From NCBI GenBank assembly GCA_022836915.1, contig CP094668.1, forward strand, positions 3,658,001-3,722,000: a DNA stretch of 64,000 nt, written 5' to 3'. The DNA is from Paenibacillus sp. OVF10. Lineage in GTDB: Bacteria; Bacillota; Bacilli; Paenibacillales; Paenibacillaceae. The position numbers and the translations under genes were made by a program. This document shows, piece after piece, positions 20,633-31,452 of the stretch. How positions within the stretch are numbered: the first letter of the stretch is position 1; each line of letters opens with the position of its first letter. The notes below the pieces were generated by a model. It worked only from the letters and a program-made list of their open reading frames with translations, searched no databases and was not told where the DNA came from.

Positions 20633-22360
20633 TTATTTGGAAGTTAAGCCAACAACGCTGGTTCCATTTTTCGTGATTTTGTACGTCAGCACATCTCCGT
20701 TCCAGAAATGGAACTTAAGCGTGACTTCGCCATCATTGGTTTCATTGAAGAAGTTAGGTTTCAGCTCAATCACATTACGTTCGTAATCTGGGCTAAATGT
20801 GTAGGAGAATTCTTTGAACGAAGTCCAGTTCTGTGGACCGGCGTTCTCTCCGTTTGCATACGTTGCTTCCATCGTGGCCAGTTGATTGCCGTTAAACGTA
20901 GTAGGAATGGCAAATGCACTGGTTGTACCAGTTGCATCGTTCAACATAGGTGTGTCATATTTAATAATATTGAAGTTCCAGTCAGCACCTTGGTTGAATC
21001 CAGCTGTGAGTGTAGCATTTACGCCCAAATCACCAGAGGCTGTCAATTTGGTTAACAGATTGGATTTCAACGTAAGTACATCTTTTTTAATCGTATAGTC
21101 TTTACCTCTTACAAGAGGGGTGGTGCCATTTTTCAACGAATTGAATTTGTTCCCATTCAGATTGAGTTTTACCTTTTTATCTTGAATAGCTTCATTTTGT
21201 TTAAGATATACGAGGTCCGTTTCGGCTGTGGATGAGCGACCTGTCCAGCTGGCTTTCATGGTATCAAATAGTTCCTGATCAGACCAGGTAAAGCTTGTGC
21301 GTCCGAAGTGCTGTCCGTTGTCCCATAACATCGTTGTCATCTGTTTTTGACGCAGATATTGTCCAACAAATTCGAAGAATTTCAGTTTTTCGCCTTGCTC
21401 AATGACACCTGTGTGCTGGTCAAAACCAAGCAAGCCATACTCACCGACGATAACTGGAATGCCTTTCGCTGTAAAAGCATTGTATACCCGATCGAATGTG
21501 TCGGTAACGTCCTTCTGTACTTCCTCGTTATACTTGGTGTAACCTGCGATGTTCACACTGAATGGCCAAAACCCGTAGTAGTGAACGGTTGCAATAATAT
21601 TGGTGTCATTCAATTTCTGAATGGTCTTATTCAGTTCATCCAGATCAGGTTGAGCGGAAGAGGTATGCATCGTTGGAAGGACAAGTGGACGTGTCTCGTT
21701 GTTTCCACCCGAAGTTCTTACGATCTTGTGAAAAGAAGTATTCAACTCGTCCAGCATGCGATATCCAATCGTTGCATCTGTTGTGCCGCCTTCAGAGAAA
21801 CGTGGTTCGTTAACGCTTTCGAACATGAGTTTATCGGATGCATCTTTGAATTTGTCCGCAATCTGAGTCCAAGCAGAGTTATAACGTGCAAGCACGTTAT
21901 CATGGTCTTTCTCCATGTAACTGATCCAGCGCCAGGAATCATGGTGAAGATTGATCATGACATAGAGATCGGCATCAAGGGCCCAGTTTACCACTTCTTG
22001 AACCCGGTTCATGTAAGCGGAATCAATTATGTAGTCGGGTGCGTCACCGATGTGGGCTTCCCAGGTCACAGGAATACGGATACTATTGTAGCCCTCAGCT
22101 GCGATCGATTGTATTAGTTCCTTCGTAATGCGCGGGTTGCCCCAGGCTGTTTCATCTTCACCAACGGAGTCCAGAGAGTTACCCAGATTCCAGCCAGGCT
22201 CCATGGCATTTACATAGGTCTGCATTTTGCTTGGAGCGGGTGATGCACTGGCCTGTTCGCTGTTGTCAGTCGCAGCTGAAGCCATAGCGGAGGCGAATAG
22301 AGATAGAATCAGGGCAGTCACAAGCGTAAGAGATAGGACTGATTTGCGGTTTTTTTTCAT
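20633..22360 (-). CDS. Secreted GH5 endoglucanase with C-terminal X2/CBM46-type modules
   Basis: Extracellular beta-1,4-glucanase of 575 aa. A signal peptide covers residues ~1-31 (MKKNRKSVLSLTLVTALILS…). The GH5 catalytic barrel spans ~45-365, with GWNLGNSLDSVG, IRIPVTWEAHIG, LHHD, acid/base FESVNEPRF and nucleophile region VIVGEYGLLGF. Residues ~375-470 look like an Ig-like/X2 module (VKLNLNGNKFNSL…GKDYTIKKDVLTLKSNLLTKL), and the last ~100 like CBM46 (GDVLTYKI). This is the GH5–Ig–CBM46 layout of several Bacillus cellulases. ATG 22360 follows GAAGGAG. A cre site lies upstream at 22485-22498. Confidence 0.88.
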   Translation of the reverse strand: MKKNRKSVLSLTLVTALILSLFASAMASAATDNSEQASASPAPSKMQTYVNAMEPGWNLGNSLDSVGEDETAWGNPRITKELIQSIAAEGYNSIRIPVTWEAHIGDAPDYIIDSAYMNRVQEVVNWALDADLYVMINLHHDSWRWISYMEKDHDNVLARYNSAWTQIADKFKDASDKLMFESVNEPRFSEGGTTDATIGYRMLDELNTSFHKIVRTSGGNNETRPLVLPTMHTSSAQPDLDELNKTIQKLNDTNIIATVHYYGFWPFSVNIAGYTKYNEEVQKDVTDTFDRVYNAFTAKGIPVIVGEYGLLGFDQHTGVIEQGEKLKFFEFVGQYLRQKQMTTMLWDNGQHFGRTSFTWSDQELFDTMKASWTGRSSTAETDLVYLKQNEAIQDKKVKLNLNGNKFNSLKNGTTPLVRGKDYTIKKDVLTLKSNLLTKLTASGDLGVNATLTAGFNQGADWNFNIIKYDTPMLNDATGTTSAFAIPTTFNGNQLATMEATYANGENAGPQNWTSFKEFSYTFSPDYERNVIELKPNFFNETNDGEVTLKFHFWNGDVLTYKITKNGTSVVGLTSK

Positions 22361-22484
22361 TAATATAGTCTCCTTCGAATAGAGAATGGTTGAACGTGAA
22401 TAGCGGTTAAGCAGGGTGAAAATAGAGCTCAACGCAAACAAAAATTCACTTGTTTAATACTAAAATCACCACCGATTTATGTTC

Positions 22485-22498
22485 TGAAAGCGTTTTCG
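22485..22498. promoter_or_regulatory. cre box upstream of the endoglucanase gene
   Basis: TGAAAGCGTTTTCG matches the cre consensus at 13 of 14 positions. It lies ~125 bp upstream of the start codon, implying CcpA control. Confidence 0.65.
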
Positions 22499-22596
22499 TA
22501 ATTTACTATATCATGATTTAATATTGGACAATACCTGCACAATTGGCATAAAAATCATGTAAAAATCAGTGATTTTGCCATATTTATAGATTGTGT

Positions 22597-22610
22597 AGTA
22601 AGCGTTTATT
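22597..22610. promoter_or_regulatory. Weaker cre-like site in the divergent region
   Basis: AGTAAGCGTTTATT matches cre at 12 of 14 positions. It is 73 bp before the amidohydrolase gene and may serve that gene. The rest of the 322-bp divergent region (22361-22682) shows no other element I can support. Confidence 0.35.
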
Positions 22611-22682
22611 TCATTGGAAATAAAAATCATATGATTGCTTTTTAATGATAATTAGATTTAAATACCCTGGGAGGGATCTAAT

Positions 22683-23513
22683 ATGAAGCTGGATGCACAT
22701 CAACATTTCTGGGAATACAATGTCGCCGAGTACGGATGGATTGGCGAAGAGATGAAAACCATTCGTCAATCTTTTCTTCCGGAAAATCTTGAACCTTTAT
22801 TGGTCCAATCAGGACTGGATGGATGTATTGCGGTACAAGCCAGACAATCACTGACAGAAACCGAGTGGCTTCTGCAGCTGGCAGATCGGCATGAATGTAT
22901 CAAAGGTGTTGTCGGATGGGTAGATCTTTGTTCGGATGAAGTTCGGAATCAGCTTGAACTCTTCGCGTCCAATCCGTATCTGAAGGGCGTACGTCATGTC
23001 ATACAGGATGAACCTGATCTGGATTATGTATTGAGAGAAGACTTTCAGCGCGGAATTTCATTGCTAAAAGAATATGATTTGGCCTATGATTTGTTGGTAT
23101 CCAAGGAGCAACTGCCTTATGCCGTTGAATTGGTTAAGACGTTTCCTGAGCAGCGATTTGTACTTGATCATCTAGCCAAACCCGACATAAAATCAGGTAT
23201 AATCTCACCCTGGAAAGAAGCACTTGAGTCATTGGCCGCACAACCTAATGCGTACTGTAAACTTTCAGGGATGGTGACGGAAGCAGATTGGGCAAATTGG
23301 ACTCCAAAGGACTTTACAGCCTATCTGAATATCGCCATAGAAGCCTTTGGTGCGGAACGGTTAATGTTCGGGTCCGACTGGCCCGTGAGCAACGTTTCAG
23401 CTACGTATTCTGAAGTATACGGTCTCATTAATTCTCACATTAATGCCCTACCTATATTAGATCAACAGATGATTCTTGGCGGCACATGTGCTGCATTCTA
23501 TCAAATATCGTAG
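22683..23513 (+). CDS. Amidohydrolase-2 family, L-fuconolactonase/rhamnonolactonase-like
   Basis: 276-aa TIM-barrel hydrolase of the amidohydrolase_2 family (COG3618 type). Landmarks are the N-terminal DAHQHFWEY metal-binding motif, KGVRHVIQDEP, FVLDHLAKPDI and the C-terminal MFGSDWPVS with the metal-binding Asp. Characterised relatives hydrolyse sugar lactones such as L-fuconolactone and L-rhamnonolactone, so a role in deoxysugar or uronate oxidation is plausible, but the substrate cannot be fixed. ATG 22683 follows GGGAGGG. Monocistronic; possibly cre-controlled. Confidence 0.8.
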   Translation: MKLDAHQHFWEYNVAEYGWIGEEMKTIRQSFLPENLEPLLVQSGLDGCIAVQARQSLTETEWLLQLADRHECIKGVVGWVDLCSDEVRNQLELFASNPYLKGVRHVIQDEPDLDYVLREDFQRGISLLKEYDLAYDLLVSKEQLPYAVELVKTFPEQRFVLDHLAKPDIKSGIISPWKEALESLAAQPNAYCKLSGMVTEADWANWTPKDFTAYLNIAIEAFGAERLMFGSDWPVSNVSATYSEVYGLINSHINALPILDQQMILGGTCAAFYQIS

Positions 23514-23625
23514 TGGGCATTCCGAAGCTAAACCGGTTTCAAGAAGTTGACAACTGTTCTGATTCTTGCTAAAGTTTTATCCAATCCGCATAATCATGAT
23601 CTGGGAATGTTACCGATATGGGCAT

Positions 23626-23680
23626 AACCTGAGCTGGCTTGTTTACACGTAATCGTGTACCAGGCTGGTTCGGGTTTTTG
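23626..23680 (+). terminator. Putative terminator after the amidohydrolase gene
   Basis: An imperfect stem, AACCTGAGCTGG… with …CCAGGCTGGTTCGGG, encloses a TTACACG/CGTGTA hairpin and is followed by five T. It directly abuts repeat copy B. Confidence 0.5.
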
Positions 23681-23869
23681 TATTTAAGTTGAACAAACGA
23701 TTTTACACGGGACGACTGCGCGGCCAGAACAATCTTCCAATCGCTGTTATCCCCAGATTTTTTGAATCCCTTTTAAAGGGGAAATCCGGTGATAAAGGCG
23801 AACGCGCCGCTTCTCCAGATTTTTTCTGTCCTCTCCGTTTATGTGTAATCGTGTAGTTCAACTTAAATA
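23681..23869 (-). repeat. Structured dispersed repeat, copy B (minus orientation)
   Basis: 189-bp copy. On the minus strand it reads TATTTAAGTTGAACTA…, ACGGAGAGGACAGAAAAAAT, AATCTGGGGATAACAGCG, …GTTCAACTTAAATA. It sits upstream of the GH1 gene and opposite to its transcription. Confidence 0.85.
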
Positions 23870-23908
23870 GTTTGTCTTATTAATGTTTCTTGCGATTTGA
23901 GCGGGTAG

Positions 23909-25381
<1,473 letters not shown>

Positions 25382-25440
25382 TTTATATTTTTCTGAATTA
25401 AAATGGTCTTGTACGGCAATAAAACATCGGAAGTTTCATC

Positions 25441-25567
25441 TATATAAATTGAACTAAACATTTACACAAACCGGAGAGGACAGAAAAAAGCTGGAGATAA
25501 CAGCGATCGGAAGGTTGTTCTGTCATCGGAGTAGCTAGTGTAAATATTCTCTAGTTCAATTTATATA
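25441..25567 (+). repeat. Structured dispersed repeat, copy C (short form)
   Basis: 127-bp copy with perfect 16-bp inverted termini TATATAAATTGAACTA / TAGTTCAATTTATATA. It has ACGGAGAGGACAGAAAAAA-like and GATAACAGCGATCGGAAGG core blocks followed by TTGTTCTGTCATCG. It lacks the central hairpin of the long copies. The junction fits a deletion between the two AAAAAATCTGG(A/G)G direct repeats present in the long form. Family members: 15729-15912, 23681-23869, 25441-25567, 44432-44660 and the half copy 30681-30736. Confidence 0.88.
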
Positions 25568-25595
25568 ACCATGGGACTTCCGATTGTCCTCACAT

Positions 25596-25632
25596 TGAAA
25601 GCGTTGACATATAGTCAGGTTCGCGCTATACT
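25596..25632 (+). promoter_or_regulatory. Promoter of licT with overlapping cre
   Basis: TTGACA (25604-25609), 17 bp, TATACT (25627-25632). The cre box TGAAAGCGTTGACA (25596-25609, 13/14) overlaps the -35, so CcpA would block polymerase. Confidence 0.85.
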
Positions 25633-25653
25633 TGACGCAATTATATCGTTTCT

Positions 25654-25687
25654 GGGATTGTTACTACTCGAAGTAGGCAAAACCTAA
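25654..25687 (+). promoter_or_regulatory. RAT antiterminator upstream of licT
   Basis: GGGATTGTTACT…AGGCAAAACCTAA is the ribonucleic antiterminator consensus bound by LicT/SacY-type proteins. It overlaps the left arm of the following terminator, so bound LicT permits read-through. Confidence 0.9.
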
Positions 25688-25744
25688 GCACCAAAAAAGC
25701 AGACCACCATGTCTTGTTTATTTTGTGATGCTTCAGGTTTTTTT
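25681..25744 (+). terminator. RAT-controlled terminator upstream of licT
   Basis: AACCTAAGCA pairs with TGCTTCAGGTT and is followed by seven T. Its left arm is shared with the RAT. Confidence 0.85.
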
Positions 25745-25801
25745 GTATGCCCAAAAGACGATGTATAACTGCCAAGAGAGTGGAACGTGACGGGGATTGA
25801 A

Positions 25802-26631
25802 GTGAAAATAGCAAAGGTTATCAACAATAACGTCATTAGCATCTATCAGGCGGATGGAGCAGAGCTTGTGGTGATGGGACGTGGGATTGCCTTTAAGAAA
25901 AAGCCGGGGGATAAAGTAGACGAGACCCGCATCCAGAAAGTATTTGCATTGAAAAACAAACAAACATCCGATAATTTCAAAATGCTGCTGCGCGAAGTTC
26001 CGATGGAACTGATTGAAATTGTGGAAGAGATCATCACGTATGCAAGTGAGAATCTGGGCCGAAAGCTGAATGAGAACATCTATGTATCTCTTACAGATCA
26101 TATTAACTTCGCCATCGAACGTTATCGGGAAGGCGTGGAGATCAAGAACGCATTAATGTGGGAGATCAAACAGTTGTACAAGCCCGAATTCGAACTGGGC
26201 CTGAAGACGCTGGAACAGATCAATACCCGCATGAATATTGAGCTTCCGCCCGATGAAGCCGCTTTTATTGCCCTTCATATTGTCAACGCAGAGATGAACG
26301 AAGAAGTTATCACAACGATGAATATTACGAAGTTTATCCAGCAGATTATTAATATAGCGAAATATCATTTCAAAATGGAATTTGATGAGGACTCCTCAGT
26401 TATTTTCGCTTTATCACACATCTGAAGTTCTTCTCCCAGCGTGTTCTCAGCGGTACGCATTACGACAACAACTATGATCATTTCTATGACATGATTAAGG
26501 AGAAACATCCTGATGCCGCAGCATGTACGGAGAAAATTGAGATGTTTGTCAAAAAAGAGTACAACCATGAGCTGACCAATGAAGAAAAATTGTATCTGAC
26601 GGTTCATATCGAACGAGTGGTTAATCGATAA
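25802..26631 (+). CDS. licT: LicT-type BglG-family antiterminator (frameshifted)
   Basis: RNA-binding antiterminator with an N-terminal CAT domain (residues ~1-55, MKIAKVINNNVISIYQADG) and two PRD domains carrying the PTS-phosphorylated histidines (LTDHINFAIER; LHIVNAEMN; FRFITHLKFF; TVHIERV). The frame breaks at TTTT 26403-26406; one T restores SSVIFFRFITHLKFFSQRVL and a 276-aa protein, the LicT length. Start GTG 25802 is preferred over GTG 25787 because it gives the family N-terminus and has GGGGA upstream. It acts on the RAT ahead of itself and the RAT ahead of bglP. Confidence 0.9.
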
Positions 26632-26641
26632 TATTTAAATG

Positions 26642-26671
26642 TTGACAAAAATGGTTTTATTATAATAATAT
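26642..26671 (+). promoter_or_regulatory. Putative promoter between licT and bglP
   Basis: TTGACA (26642-26647), 18 bp, TAATAT (26666-26671). No cre was seen here, so bglP control would come from the RAT and from read-through. Confidence 0.6.
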
Positions 26672-26702
26672 GTGATTAACAGGAATTGAATACGATTTAA
26701 CT

Positions 26703-26735
26703 GGGATTGTTACTGGTTATGCAGGCAAAACCTAA
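26703..26735 (+). promoter_or_regulatory. RAT antiterminator upstream of bglP
   Basis: GGGATTGTTACTGG…GCAGGCAAAACCTAA, a near-consensus RAT overlapping the left arm of the terminator that follows. Confidence 0.9.
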
Positions 26736-26788
26736 GTCATGAGAAGGTCAGGACCATTTTGTCCCCTTGCTCAAGGCTTAGGTTTTTT
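26729..26788 (+). terminator. RAT-controlled terminator upstream of bglP
   Basis: AACCTAAG (26729-26736) pairs with CTTAGGTT (26777-26784), followed by a T run. Confidence 0.88.
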
Positions 26789-26821
26789 GCGTGCAAAAAA
26801 ATCGGTAAAGGGCCTGTTTGA

Positions 26822-28732
<1,911 letters not shown>

Positions 28733-28774
28733 ATTGATGTACTAATCTGATGGTGTCGTGTTTTCATCGTTCCG

Positions 28775-28803
28775 TTGACATGGTGGAATTGGAAAATTAT
28801 AAT
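28775..28803 (+). promoter_or_regulatory. Consensus sigma-A promoter of the ABC-F gene
   Basis: TTGACA (28775-28780), exactly 17 bp, TATAAT (28798-28803). Such a perfect promoter suggests constant transcription with control placed downstream in the leader. Confidence 0.9.
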
Positions 28804-28850
28804 TAGAATTGTACATCTATTACATGATAATGAAAGGTGGATTATTGAAC

Positions 28851-28895
28851 ATGACACATTCGATGAGACTGCGCTTCCTTCCTTTGAATCGGTAA
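28851..28895 (+). CDS. Leader peptide 1, ErmDL-like (MTHSMRLRFLPLNR)
   Basis: A 14-codon open frame with AAAGGTGG 10 nt upstream. The peptide shares its first nine residues (MTHSMRLRF) with ErmDL, MTHSMRLRFPTLNQ, the macrolide-stalled leader of ermD. It includes the Arg-Leu-Arg (+X+) motif at which macrolide-bound ribosomes arrest. Its 3' half CCTTTGAA (28881-28888) pairs with TTCAAAGG (28905-28912), so ribosome occupancy would change folding. It precedes an intrinsic terminator and the ABC-F gene, so it is most likely the sensor of a transcription attenuator. Confidence 0.85.
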   Translation: MTHSMRLRFLPLNR

Positions 28896-29008
28896 TCGAA
28901 TACGTTCAAAGGCTCTGACTATTGGTTCAGAGTAAACGGGATCAGTCTGTCATTTTCAATCATCCTGACCTTAAAATAAGTGTTATACTCGCTTTCCTGT
29001 TTACGTTG

Positions 29009-29044
29009 AATCACAGGCCGCGGCCTGTGATTCTTTGTTTTTCT
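29009..29044 (+). terminator. Leader terminator (transcription attenuator) upstream of ABC-F
   Basis: AATCACAGGCCG/CGGCCTGTGATT is a perfect 24-nt palindrome (29009-29032) followed by a T-rich tract. CCTGT (28996-29000) can pair with ACAGG (29013-29017) as a competing structure. Confidence 0.85.
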
Positions 29045-29111
29045 TCTGATTATCTTAATCAGGTAAATAATTAGGTAAGGCGCTCAATACAGACTACTGG
29101 AGGTAACCGCT

Positions 29112-29135
29112 ATGATGACGTTACTGTTCTATTGA
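29112..29135 (+). CDS. Leader peptide 2 (MMTLLFY)
   Basis: A 7-codon frame with a strong GGAGG (29099-29103) 8 nt upstream, located after the leader terminator. Its stop region forms part of arm 1 of the RNA structure at 29129-29207, the arrangement of Erm-type translational attenuators. The drug or condition that would stall it is unknown. Confidence 0.65.
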   Translation: MMTLLFY

Positions 29136-29211
29136 TACGAGCTGGCACGATAAGCTCGTATCGATAGAAGCGTGCTTCGCTATCGATACGAAATAAATCT
29201 TATTTCGGAGG
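29129..29211 (+). promoter_or_regulatory. Four-arm translational attenuator covering the ABC-F ribosome binding site
   Basis: Arm 1 CTATTGATACGAGCT (29129-29143) pairs with arm 2 AGCTCGTATCGATAG (29153-29167). Arm 2 can instead pair with arm 3 CTATCGATACG (29180-29190, 11 bp perfect). CGAAATAA (29189-29196) pairs with TTATTTCG (29200-29207), which abuts GGAGG (29207-29211). The 2:3 pairing and the last hairpin share bases, so they exclude each other, giving an on/off switch for translation. Confidence 0.75.
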
Positions 29212-29219
29212 TAGCGAAT

Positions 29220-30687
29220 ATGGAAAAGATATGTTTTGAATTAGAACAGGTTGAGATGACCTATATGGATAAAGTAATCCTGAACATTGAGCGACTGGCT
29301 GTGCATCAACTGGATCGTATTGGTGTAGTGGGTGGTAATGGTCAGGGTAAAAGTACGTTGTTGAAACTCATTGCGGGACAGATCCAGCCAACAGCCGGAA
29401 AGGTAAAACGTTTTGCAGAGTTTGGTTATTTGGAACAAGTGGAACCACCCCAGTCTAACGAAAGTATCGAAGTTGACGGGGCTTTGCTCAGTAAATTAGC
29501 CATACCTCAACACGACCAAGCATGGAGTGGCGGAGAACAGACCCGTCTAAAACTGGCTCAAATGTTCACTCATTATCATGAAGTACTGTTACTGGATGAA
29601 CCAACAACACATCTGGATCAAGAGGGCATTACATTTTTGCTGGATGAATTGCGTTATTACTATGGGGCAATCGTGATGATCAGTCATGATCGTGCGGTTC
29701 TGGATGAGCTGGTGACCACGATCTGGGAAATTCATCAGGGGAGGTTCACGTATATTCCGGCAACTATAGCGACTATCAGACACAGAAAAGGCTGGAGCGT
29801 GAACAGCAGAACCAGGCCCACGAACAATTCTCGAAGGAGAAAAGACGATTGGAGTTGGCCGCCCGTGAAAAGATGAAGAAAGCCGAGAAAATAACGCAGG
29901 CCGGAAGCATGTCAAAAAAGAATCCAAGGCAAAAACAAACCGTATGGTTGAAACAAAATCCAAAGGCACCAGTCAAAAAGCGGTGCACCGCGCAGCCAAA
30001 GCGATTGAACAGCGGATGCAACAACTTCATGAGGTAAAAGCAGTGCAAGAGGAACGGCCTATGATCTTCCGTCAGCCGAAGACACTGGAGCTGCACAATC
30101 GATTTCCAATTATGGCAGATCGTCTTACACTTGAAGTGGAAGGTAACGTATTGCTGGAGGATGTAAGTTTTCAAATTCCATTAAAACAAAAAATAGCGAT
30201 AACCGGAGCCAATGGCAGCGGGAAAAGCACATTGCTTAACCATGTTTTCCATGTCGGAGATCAGATCATAATGTCTCCAAAAGCGAAGCTCGGTTATTTT
30301 CAGCAAATGAGCTATCGTTTCACGACAAAAGAGACCGTATTACAATTCCTGAAAAATCGTTCGCAGTATGAGGAATCAGAGCTCAGAAGTGCGTTGCATG
30401 CGATGCAGTTTACAGGTAATGACTTGCTGAAGAAGGTTGGGACATTAAGTGGAGGAGAAGCGATTCGTCTTCAATTATGTCACTTGTTTCTGGGCCAATA
30501 TAACATTCTATTGTTGGATGAACCAACGAATTTTCTTGATATGCATGCACTGGAAGCGTTGGAGCGTTTTATCAAGGCGTATGAGGGGACGATTCTGTAT
30601 GTATCTCATGATCAGAGGTTCATTGAAAATACAGCGGATCAACAATTTCAGATTACAGAGCGTCAATTAATTCAGGTGAATATATAA
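29220..30687 (+). CDS. ABC-F ribosomal protection protein, antibiotic-resistance type (two frameshifts)
   Basis: Cytoplasmic two-ATPase protein without membrane segments. The first ATPase has Walker A GGNGQGKST, signature WSGGEQTRLKLAQ and Walker B LLLDEPTTHLD; the second has GANGSGKST, LSGGEAIRLQLC and LLLDEPTNFLD. A charged Lys/Arg/Glu-rich linker lies between them. Frame breaks are at GGGG 29738-29741 (repair gives HQGEVHVYSGNYSDYQ) and A6 29914-29919 (repair gives MSKKESKAKTNRM). The corrected length is ~489 aa, near Msr/Vga/VmlR-type ARE ABC-F proteins, which dislodge macrolides, lincosamides, streptogramins or pleuromutilins. The macrolide-type leader upstream supports this. The start is ATG 29220. 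Which drug class it acts on cannot be told. Confidence 0.87.
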
Positions 30688-30736
30688 GTTGAACTAAAGA
30701 AGATTTACACGGATCACTTCGATGACAGAACAACCT
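30681..30736 (-). repeat. Structured dispersed repeat, half copy E (supplies the ABC-F stop codon)
   Basis: TATATAAGTTGAACTAAAGA… to GATGACAGAACAACCT equals the reverse complement of the right half of the repeat family; the left half is absent. The TAA stop of the ABC-F gene (30685-30687) lies inside its terminal repeat. Confidence 0.75.
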
Positions 30737-30750
30737 TAGAAGAAGAGAAG

Positions 30751-30793
30751 TAACGAAAACCGCCAAAGTGATTTTGGCGGTTTCGTCGTTTTC
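30751..30793. terminator. Bidirectional terminator between ABC-F and bioY
   Basis: CGAAAACCGCCAAA / TTTTGGCGGTTTCG stem with T-rich flanks in both directions, placed between convergent genes. Confidence 0.8.
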
Positions 30794-30829
30794 AAAGATA
30801 GGCAGATCAGTTACCTTATGTAACTTCTA

Positions 30830-31420
30830 TTAAGAATCCGCTTTTATAACCGTTGAATGCATGTTACCTGTGAGACGTTGAGGTGGGAAAACCATGCGCA
30901 CGGGCGCAATGATGATGGCAGCAAATACAGCCTTGATCAGATCCCCAATTATGTAAGGATAGAACCCTTGAATCATGGCCTCAGGTAAGTCCATTTTGTA
31001 TGCATATGCAAGCCAAGGGACACCCGAGACATACACGAGCAGTGAACCAAATAGTTCAAATACAACAAAAGCGAGCATGAATCCTGTTACACCTTTGATG
31101 TTGATTCGTGCAAGCAACAGTCCAATTAATAATGCGGAGATCGGCCACATCATCACATATCCTCCAGTAGGTCCAAGAAGTACCGCAAGTCCTCCGGTCC
31201 CGTGTAGCAAGGGAAATCCAAGAGCGGTGAGCAGAACAACCATCGTGACACTTAGAAAACCATAGAGTGGACCAAGTAACCCTCCAGCCAGCATGACAGC
31301 CAAGGTCTGTAATGTTATCGGTACAGGGGAGAAGCCAATGGGAATGCTTATGTAACCAAATAGTACTAAAATTGCGGCCATAAGTGCGCTGAATACAATG
31401 CCTCGCAAAGATAATTTCAT
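30830..31420 (-). CDS. bioY: BioY, biotin-binding S component of an ECF transporter
   Basis: 196-aa hydrophobic protein with about six membrane helices. It shows BioY signatures: FGYISIPIGFSPVPITLQTLAVMLAG, the GGLAVLLGPTGGYVM stretch and GDLIKAVFAA near the end. It binds biotin for uptake and would work with the EcfA/EcfA'/EcfT module encoded divergently. ATG 31420 follows GAGAGGA on the minus strand. The BirA operator lies 33 bp upstream, so it should be repressed when biotin is plentiful. Confidence 0.93.
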   Translation of the reverse strand: MKLSLRGIVFSALMAAILVLFGYISIPIGFSPVPITLQTLAVMLAGGLLGPLYGFLSVTMVVLLTALGFPLLHGTGGLAVLLGPTGGYVMMWPISALLIGLLLARINIKGVTGFMLAFVVFELFGSLLVYVSGVPWLAYAYKMDLPEAMIQGFYPYIIGDLIKAVFAAIIIAPVRMVFPPQRLTGNMHSTVIKADS

Positions 31421-31452
31421 GTTTGAACAATCCTCTCCATTTTGGTAATATG

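Noticed and set aside
21347..22117. 256-codon open frame on the plus strand inside the endoglucanase gene
   Set aside because: Antisense shadow of the GH5 catalytic domain, whose motifs are intact on the other strand.
28733..29219. Idea that the long ABC-F leader is a metabolite riboswitch
   Set aside because: Two translated leader peptides and alternating stems explain it better, and no known aptamer core is present.
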